Of a DNA stretch of 11,464 nucleotides, positions 6,459-11,464 are shown piece by piece. Each line of letters starts with the position of its first letter. Position 1 is the first letter of the stretch. This stretch comes from Gammaproteobacteria bacterium (lineage in GTDB: Bacteria; Pseudomonadota; Gammaproteobacteria; SZUA-152): the NCBI GenBank assembly GCA_030617485.1, contig JAUWVK010000045.1, forward strand, positions 1 to 11,464, written 5' to 3'. A program made the translations under genes and the position numbers. The notes beneath the pieces are model-generated. The model ran no database searches. It was not told the origin of the DNA and saw only the letters and a list, made by a program, of their open reading frames with translations.

Positions 6459-7400
6459 TTAATTAACAATCTCATCGATTGTATATTCCTTCATGTCCTT
6501 CGCATGCGTGAATATTATGAGCTCACCAATAAGGCCAAGAGCAAATATCTGAACGCCCAACACCACGAGCAATGAACTCAGAAGCATGGCCGGTCTATCA
6601 GCCAGATCCACGCCAAAAAACAGCCGTTCAATGACTAAAACAAGCAGGGTAATACCACCGATGGTCAGTGTAGCGCTTCCTATTAGTCCAAAAAATCGCA
6701 ATGGCTTCTTAGTAAACTTCACCAGGAAAAATACCGTAAGGATGTCTAGCAGGCGCCGTAGGTATACCCCTGGTCGATAAATGCGTCGATGGCTATCCTG
6801 AGCTGATTGCGCAACATCAAGTTCCCTGATGCTAAAACCACGACGATCTGCCAACACGGGTAAAAAGCGATGCTGATCACCATAAACCGTCACTTCTTCA
6901 ATCACCTGACGCTTAAATGCCCGCACACCGCAACCGAGATCCCGAAACGAGCAGCCCGTAAATGTTAACGCCCAATGGAATGCCCGTGACTGTACCTGAT
7001 TAATACTCGAATCTATTCTAGGCCAGCGCCGTGCTACAACCATGTCATTATCCTGCAACGCCTTCAGCACACTAGGTATCTCGGTTGCTTCTATCTGATA
7101 GTACGCAGGCAAAGCCAATATAACTTCACCAGTGGAATTCTCGAATCCTGCTGTGAGAGCGGTCGCCTCCCCAAACCACTTGGCAAGCTTAATGATCGTG
7201 ATTTGTTCCCCTTTCTCCTGCAAAGATTGAAGTTCTGCCAAAACATCCGGAAACTCGCCGTCAAGTACATAGACAAATTCGTAACTAAAACCAGATGCCT
7301 CTATGCCACTTTTGTAAGCCTGATAAAGCTCGGGAACATCATCAAAACGTTCGCTTACCGGGATAATTACGGATACATCTATTATCTTTTTACTCATCAA
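6459..7400 (-). CDS. Family-2 glycosyltransferase-like membrane protein lacking the DxD motif
   Basis: A 313-aa protein with the layout of polyprenyl-phosphate sugar transferases (DPM1/ArnC/GtrB type). It has a GT-A domain of about 220 residues, then two membrane helices (about 235-260 and 271-297). Conserved blocks are SVIIPVSERFDDVPELY, KLAKWFGEATALTAGFENSTGEVILAL, FRDLGCGVRAFKRQVIEEV and HRFLPVLADRRGFS. The catalytic features are altered: the usual VDDGS reads VLDGEF (45-50), and where the MDGDLQ block with its metal-binding DxD should be the protein has LPAYYQ (97-102). It is therefore probably changed in activity, or a non-catalytic partner of the upstream enzyme. Its start overlaps the stop of that gene by 4 bp (ATGA), indicating translational coupling. 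The alternative start one codon in makes little difference. Confidence 0.9.
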   Translation of the reverse strand: MMSKKIIDVSVIIPVSERFDDVPELYQAYKSGIEASGFSYEFVYVLDGEFPDVLAELQSLQEKGEQITIIKLAKWFGEATALTAGFENSTGEVILALPAYYQIEATEIPSVLKALQDNDMVVARRWPRIDSSINQVQSRAFHWALTFTGCSFRDLGCGVRAFKRQVIEEVTVYGDQHRFLPVLADRRGFSIRELDVAQSAQDSHRRIYRPGVYLRRLLDILTVFFLVKFTKKPLRFFGLIGSATLTIGGITLLVLVIERLFFGVDLADRPAMLLSSLLVVLGVQIFALGLIGELIIFTHAKDMKEYTIDEIVN

Positions 7401-8392
7401 TTTTCGCCTTGCGGGATTATTATTTTCTCTGTACCACTTTTGCCAGCGGACTGAATTCTTTTTGTCGTCAATAATGAAAGCTTGCCCAAATCGATATCAC
7501 CCAGCTTGTAGATCAACTCCCCTAGTGCGCCACCTAGTACAAGAAAACAGGCAAGCGTTCCAAACAGGAGACCTATTCCCGCAACAGGCAGAGAAAATGA
7601 AGCGGAAGCGGATGCAACATCAAACAGGCTGATCCCCAGTGCAAGCAAGCTAATTACTGCAACGGGCAAAGCCAGCATGGCGAACCACAACAATGGTCGT
7701 GAAGCAAAAGATGTGATGGTTTTAATCGTCAGTAAATCCATCAATACCTTATAAATTCGTGACAATCCATACTTGGAAACACCAAACTGACGAGCATGAT
7801 GCTTAACTTTAATCTGAGCGACCCTGGTACCCGCCAACGAGGCCATCGCAGGGATAAAACGGTGCATCTCGGAGTACAGAGGGATTTTCTGAATCACATC
7901 GGCCCGATAGGCTTTTAGGGAACAACCATTATCTTTGATCGGAACTCCCGTCACCTTTCCGATTAACCAATTGGCTATTACTGAGGGTATCTTGCGCGTA
8001 ATCAGTTTATCTTGCCGCTTGTGTCGCCATCCCACGACAATATCGTAGCCCTCAGCCATTTTTTCGAGCAAATTCGGAATATCACTTGGGTCATTCTGTA
8101 AATCCCCATCCATAGTCACCAGAATTCGTCCTCTGGCATTATCGATGCCAGCGGCCATAGCAGGAGTTTGCCCATAATTCCTGCGAAACTTGACCACCCG
8201 AAGGTGAGAATCTTCACTCGCTATGTCACGCGCCCTGGCAAATGAACCATCGACACTGCCATCATCGACAAACAGAATCTCGTAATCTAATTGAAGTGGA
8301 GCAACAGCCTTAACGATGGCCTCGTACATGGGGCCAACACTATCCTCCTCATTGTATAACGGTACAATTACAGACAAATCCATATGAAGCAT
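7397..8392 (-). CDS. Family-2 glycosyltransferase, polyprenyl-phosphate type, membrane-anchored
   Basis: A 331-aa glycosyltransferase with a complete GT-A active site: SVIVPLYNEEDSV near the N-terminus, FVDDGSVDGS (41-50), FRRNYGQTPAMAAGID, MDGDLQNDP (94-102) carrying the DxD metal site, DNGCSLKAYR (154-163), HRFIPA (177-182), and the RQFGVSKYGLSR segment (201-212) typical of dolichyl/undecaprenyl-phosphate glycosyltransferases. Two membrane helices follow (about 232-257 and 269-296). Such enzymes move a sugar from a nucleotide donor to a lipid phosphate at the cytoplasmic face of the inner membrane, for polysaccharide or lipid A modification. It is the first gene of a two-gene unit and overlaps the next by 4 bp. 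The ATG at 8383 (three codons in) sits 9 nt after GGGAA and is an equally likely start. Confidence 0.94.
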   Translation of the reverse strand: MLHMDLSVIVPLYNEEDSVGPMYEAIVKAVAPLQLDYEILFVDDGSVDGSFARARDIASEDSHLRVVKFRRNYGQTPAMAAGIDNARGRILVTMDGDLQNDPSDIPNLLEKMAEGYDIVVGWRHKRQDKLITRKIPSVIANWLIGKVTGVPIKDNGCSLKAYRADVIQKIPLYSEMHRFIPAMASLAGTRVAQIKVKHHARQFGVSKYGLSRIYKVLMDLLTIKTITSFASRPLLWFAMLALPVAVISLLALGISLFDVASASASFSLPVAGIGLLFGTLACFLVLGGALGELIYKLGDIDLGKLSLLTTKRIQSAGKSGTEKIIIPQGEN

Positions 8393-8448
8393 TTCCCAAC
8401 ATTTAATTAAATCACCAGCATCTACAATACCTTGCCAGCTCGCCTAAA

Positions 8449-8467
8449 AGTGCCAATTCTTGGCACT
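8449..8467. promoter_or_regulatory. Perfect 19-bp palindrome, possible operator
   Basis: AGTGCCAATTCTTGGCACT is a perfect inverted repeat: 8-bp arms around a 3-nt centre. It lies 57-75 bp upstream of the glycosyltransferase start at 8392. The size and symmetry fit a dimeric repressor or activator site. There is no T-tract, so a terminator is unlikely. The binding protein is unknown. Confidence 0.4.
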
Positions 8468-8558
8468 GAGAACATTGTCATTCAAGAAGCCAAGGAGCGG
8501 AAGATTTGCCCAGGAGCAGAATCAGGCATTCAGCCTTCTAGTGTGGCCGGTATGATAC

Positions 8559-8598
8559 CAGTAGTGACCTGTAGAGATAGTACCCTATCTGATTACTG
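8559..8598. repeat. Two-part inverted repeat (hairpin-forming)
   Basis: AGATAG (8575-8580) and CTATCT (8585-8590) form a perfect 6-bp stem with a TACC loop. An outer pair, CAGTAGT (8559-8565) with ATTACTG (8592-8598), can pair with one G-U wobble across an asymmetric bulge. A further short palindrome GGTATGATACC lies at 8549-8559 next to it. The function is not known. Confidence 0.4.
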
Positions 8599-8979
8599 CA
8601 GAGCCTCTCTCCCAAATTATATTCTCCAGGAAATTACTCGGCAATCTTTGGCATATCTTTAATTTCGGCATACTGATAACCGAGCCTCTGCCATAAAATA
8701 GCCATGCCCAGGCGACCTTTTAGGCATTCTACTAAACCACCGGTTTCTATGATAGGTACAATCTAAAATGGGCCTTACTTTAGAAGCCATTCATTGTAGC
8801 CACGGTACAGCACCTGCTCATTTTGTGACCTCAGTCCCAAAGTTATGTCTCTCTCTCGACGATGATTATTGTAAGTAAAATGTAGTCGTCAGCAGGGAAC
8901 CAAACGTTCATAATGTGCGTCTTCCATTGCATACGAATTTTATAAACTCAATCTACAATCGGACAAAAAATAAACCGCA

Positions 8980-10428
8980 ATGCCAGTCAATTCCTTATCC
9001 ATTCAGTTTTTATCCGGACAAAATATTTTTCGCCAAATCACGCTGGCTGGAATTATAGTTCTGTTAGCAGCCTGTGGAGGAGTTTCTAGTGATGTTGGTA
9101 CTGATAACGGTAGTACTGGTGGTACTGGAGGTACTGGAGGTACTGGAGGTTCTACCCCTTCACCCTTCAATTATGAGTGGGATACATTAGCTGTTAGCAA
9201 GCTAGTTTATGTTGATAGAGACTACACATACTCAAACATCCCCGCTGCATATATTGGAGTCCAGTACTTGCGAACAGCAAATAATGATAAAAATTCTACT
9301 GGCAGCTCTTTCCTGGATTTCGAAGTAGACTCATCAGTAGATGTTTATGTAGGACATGCTGAAGACGAAATTAATAGACCTTCCTGGCTAAGCACATGGG
9401 AATGGACGGGCGAAACTCTCATAACAACTGATCGAACATTATACTTATACAAAAAAACATTTAACGCCGGAACTGTCACGCTCTCTGGGAATGAAAGCGG
9501 CAACAGTATGTATGTCGTTATAGTCGATGGCGGAACAATTAGTGGAGGTGGTACAGGCGGCGGAGTAGCTACCCCCATCGCTAACAATGATAGCGCTACT
9601 ACTGACCAGTTAACGGCCGTCAACATTAACGTACTCACCAATGATACTGGTCTCAATGACTCACCATTGACCGTTAATATAGTACAAGCTCCTTCCAGTG
9701 GATCTACAGTCGTAGAAACAAACAACACTGTTACCTACACACCAAATGGATCTTTCGCTGGTACAGACTCATTCACATATAGCGTTACGGATGCTGATGG
9801 CGACATGGCAACTGCAACAGTAAACGTAGCCGTGAGTTCCGTTATGGGCGGTGGAATAGCAGTTCCATTTGCTAACGACGACAATGCTTCTACTGATCAG
9901 CTAACTGCCGTCAATATTGCCGTACTAACCAATGATACCGGCCTCGATGATGCGCCACTGACCATCGGCATAGTACAAGCACCAGCCGGTGGTACAACCA
10001 CCGTAGAAGCAGATAACAGTATCACCTACACCCCCAATGGGACTTTTGCCGGCACAGACATGTTCATTTATAGTGTCACAGATGCAGATGGAGACATGGC
10101 GACAGCAACAGTAAACTTGGCCGTAATCTGTGCCACCTGTGCAACAGGTGTAAATGTGACATTCAACTGGAATGCCAACCCGACCAGTGATTCGATTATT
10201 GGTTATCGCGTCTATGCGGGGACCACACTTGCCACGGCCACAACGGAAATATCGAATCTGACAGCCAACAGCAGCGGGTTTAACGTCGCAGCACCTTCCG
10301 TAACCTATGACGCCTGGAGTAATTTGGGCCTAAGCAAAGGTGACGCTCTGTGTTTCCGCCTTAAAGCCTATAATGCTGCTGGCACATCTGGCTTCTCTAC
10401 CGGAGTATGTGATGTTATCCCTAATTGA
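8980..10428 (+). CDS. Lipoprotein with tandem Ig-like (cadherin-like) domains and an FN3-like C-terminus
   Basis: A 482-aa predicted lipoprotein. The signal peptide ends in a lipobox LLAAC, with Cys32 as the lipidated residue, followed by a Gly/Thr/Ser linker. Residues about 62-183 form a domain with LVYVDRDYTY, FLDFEVDSSVDVYVGHAEDEINRPSWL and SMYVVIVD, which I associate from memory with accessory beta-sandwich domains of secreted carbohydrate-active proteins. Residues about 198-286 and 296-382 are two similar Ig-like repeats of the Big_9/cadherin-like type (VLTNDTGL, YTPNGSFAGTDSFTYSVTDADGD). Residues about 390-478 resemble fibronectin III (GYRVYAG, LCFRLKAYNAAGTSGFS). It is likely outer-membrane anchored and may bind polysaccharide or other surfaces. 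No enzyme motif is seen. The start lacks a clear Shine-Dalgarno sequence, but the signal peptide supports it. The next gene follows after 52 bp. Confidence 0.88.
   Translation: MPVNSLSIQFLSGQNIFRQITLAGIIVLLAACGGVSSDVGTDNGSTGGTGGTGGTGGSTPSPFNYEWDTLAVSKLVYVDRDYTYSNIPAAYIGVQYLRTANNDKNSTGSSFLDFEVDSSVDVYVGHAEDEINRPSWLSTWEWTGETLITTDRTLYLYKKTFNAGTVTLSGNESGNSMYVVIVDGGTISGGGTGGGVATPIANNDSATTDQLTAVNINVLTNDTGLNDSPLTVNIVQAPSSGSTVVETNNTVTYTPNGSFAGTDSFTYSVTDADGDMATATVNVAVSSVMGGGIAVPFANDDNASTDQLTAVNIAVLTNDTGLDDAPLTIGIVQAPAGGTTTVEADNSITYTPNGTFAGTDMFIYSVTDADGDMATATVNLAVICATCATGVNVTFNWNANPTSDSIIGYRVYAGTTLATATTEISNLTANSSGFNVAAPSVTYDAWSNLGLSKGDALCFRLKAYNAAGTSGFSTGVCDVIPN
9115..9150 (+). repeat. Four 9-bp tandem repeats encoding a Gly-Gly-Thr linker
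   Basis: The unit ACTGGAGGT occurs four times in a row, the first copy differing by one base (ACTGGTGGT), and encodes (TGG)4 just after the lipid-anchor cysteine. Such short in-frame repeats can change copy number by slippage without breaking the frame, altering the length of the spacer between membrane and domains. Confidence 0.8.
9571..10125 (+). repeat. Tandem duplication of an Ig-like domain inside the lipoprotein
   Basis: Two copies of about 88 residues (198-286 and 296-382) are alignable throughout. They share DQLTAVNI, VLTNDTGL, IVQAP, TYTPNG and an identical SVTDADGDMATATVN block. The DNA of that identical block differs at many third positions, so the duplication is old and held by protein-level constraint. 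A GGG-containing linker joins the copies. Confidence 0.85.
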
Positions 10429-10480
10429 TAGAATGGTACCTGACATATTCTGTGGCAGAAGGTAAAAGGAAATCTAATAT

Positions 10481-11464
10481 ATGTTAACTAATAAATTAGC
10501 AAAACTATCTATTTTCTTTTCCTTTTTATTTTCTCAAATGGTGTTTGCCCTTGACAACATACCTGAGAATCTAAATGGATGGACAGAAAAAGGAACCGTC
10601 TTACAAACAAATCCAGGCATTGCCTGGGAAAATCAAAACCAAATAGCAGTTATTGGTGTAGAAAAGGTAGGAGATACATATTATCTCTATTATTTAGCTG
10701 GCTTTGATGGATGCTGGAATACAGATGGTGACAGTAATCACCAATCAGTGGGTTTAGCTACCAGTTCTGACGGCATAAATTTTACGAAATTTTCAGGAAA
10801 TCCGATACTTAAGCCCCATGATTTTGTTTCTGTAGGATCTGAAGAAGAAGGCATACGTACTGGATATGTCCGCTATATTCCATCAAAAAACAAGTTTTAT
10901 GGTTACTTTGGTGTAGAAATGGAATCACCGGCTGGAGCTGGCGGATGTCCATTTGGTGGAGGTGGAGACTGCCAGTGCAATGTTGGTGTTGATGCAGAGA
11001 TTTTCCTGTCGACCTCATCTGATGGTATATCCTGGACAAACGATGGGAAAGTGAACGGAACCTACTCCCAAACAGGCAATGAAGTATATTCTTCTGGATG
11101 GGTCTTTGATGGTAGCGCTTTTCATATGTATGTTACTACTGCCGAAGGCGGACAAAATAAAGCTGCTTCGGAAGGAGAAGATGCGCTCAATTTATCTCAG
11201 CTGGGAGGCGTTCCAGGTCTTAGTTTTGGTTGGTCAGGGGTGGATACCTTTTTACATGATGACAACAATACGGTTACCTTAATGTACGAGCCTGATGGCG
11301 GTAGTGGACATCCGGGTATTGCAAACGATAACCTTTATTTTGCTACTTCTTATCTAAATGACATGACTACCATAGTAAATGAAAGAGTAATAACCAATAG
11401 TGGCGACGAAAGAAATATCATTTTTAAAGATGGCACAGAATGGAAATGGTATTATAGCGATGAG
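10481..11464 (+). CDS. Secreted beta-propeller protein, glycosidase-like (3' end outside window)
   Basis: The first 328 codons of a gene still open at the right edge. It starts at an ATG preceded by AAGGA about 10 nt upstream and encodes a signal peptide (MLTNKLAKLSIFFSFLFSQMVFA, cleaved before LDN). The mature part has repeating blades of the glycosidase five-bladed propeller type (GH43/GH32/GH130-like): DTYYLYYLAGFDG, VGLATSSDGINFTKFSGNPIL, a related IFLSTSSDGISWTNDGKV at about 174-191, WVFDGSAFHMYVTTAEGG, and DNLYFATSYLNDMTT. A Gly/Cys-rich insert (Cys156, Cys164, Cys166) interrupts one blade. I cannot place it in one family or identify catalytic acids, and a C-terminal sorting signal would be outside the window. 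It follows the lipoprotein by 52 bp and is probably co-transcribed. A non-enzymatic propeller is possible. Confidence 0.85.
   Translation, partial: MLTNKLAKLSIFFSFLFSQMVFALDNIPENLNGWTEKGTVLQTNPGIAWENQNQIAVIGVEKVGDTYYLYYLAGFDGCWNTDGDSNHQSVGLATSSDGINFTKFSGNPILKPHDFVSVGSEEEGIRTGYVRYIPSKNKFYGYFGVEMESPAGAGGCPFGGGGDCQCNVGVDAEIFLSTSSDGISWTNDGKVNGTYSQTGNEVYSSGWVFDGSAFHMYVTTAEGGQNKAASEGEDALNLSQLGGVPGLSFGWSGVDTFLHDDNNTVTLMYEPDGGSGHPGIANDNLYFATSYLNDMTTIVNERVITNSGDERNIIFKDGTEWKWYYSDE

Larger units (their letters stand above)
8393..8979. other. Divergent intergenic region with small palindromes; no gene seen
   Basis: This 587-bp stretch separates the leftward glycosyltransferase unit from the rightward lipoprotein gene, so it should hold promoters for both. 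I see no convincing gene. A plus-strand frame at 8432-8662 (76 codons) has no Shine-Dalgarno sequence and no recognisable domain. It does contain several perfect palindromes listed separately. On the minus strand at 8775-8882, 36 codons contain YNNHRR and LGLRSQNE, faintly like the C-terminus of a DDE transposase, with a stop just upstream. Confidence 0.55.

Noticed and set aside
8432..8464. Sigma54-type promoter suggested by TGGCAC on both arms of the palindrome
   Set aside because: The required GG-N10-GC spacing is not met in either direction; the closest case on the minus strand is one base short.
8432..8662. 76-codon plus-strand frame in the intergenic region
   Set aside because: It crosses the palindromes, has no ribosome-binding site and no recognisable domain.
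9345..9728. 127-codon minus-strand open frame
   Set aside because: It is antisense to the lipoprotein gene, and its composition mirrors the Gly/Thr-rich coding strand; no independent support.

Overview
The window looks like chromosomal DNA of a free-living, probably marine or aquatic gammaproteobacterium. The evidence is a rhombosortase-type rhomboid protease (a family concentrated in Vibrio, Shewanella and relatives), a PanD close to the enterobacterial type, paired polyprenyl-phosphate-type glycosyltransferases, and secreted polysaccharide-related proteins. The species cannot be named from this sequence. No rRNA, tRNA, CRISPR array or intact insertion sequence was seen.

Left edge (1-1100, plus strand): the 3' end of galE (UDP-glucose 4-epimerase), then a rhombosortase. 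A weak terminator-like hairpin follows at about 1232-1284.

Centre-left (1286-4563, minus strand, read right to left): a compact five-gene group. In transcription order it encodes a Tat-signal secreted protein with a TPGYW/HPKEW segment, a 100-aa PqqD-like protein, an HPr-kinase-like P-loop kinase, a nucleotidyltransferase of the PF14907 type, and a 65-aa membrane protein. The PqqD/kinase/nucleotidyltransferase trio matches what TIGRFAMs call the HPr-rel-A system, whose biochemical function is, to my knowledge, unknown. The secreted protein just upstream is the obvious candidate target. This is the most interesting part of the window.

Centre (5049-6234, minus strand): panD (aspartate 1-decarboxylase), then an exported trypsin-like serine protease with an intact triad. 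A reasonable sigma70-type promoter lies in front of panD.

Centre-right (6459-8392, minus strand): two translationally coupled family-2 glycosyltransferases with C-terminal membrane segments. The upstream one is canonical. The downstream one has lost the DxD metal-binding motif and is probably altered or inactive.

Right (8980 to the end, plus strand): after a 587-bp divergent intergenic region with several perfect palindromes, a lipoprotein with two tandem Ig-like/cadherin-like domains and a fibronectin-III-like end, then the first 328 codons of a secreted beta-propeller (glycosidase-like) protein cut by the window edge. These two are probably cell-surface or secreted carbohydrate-related proteins.
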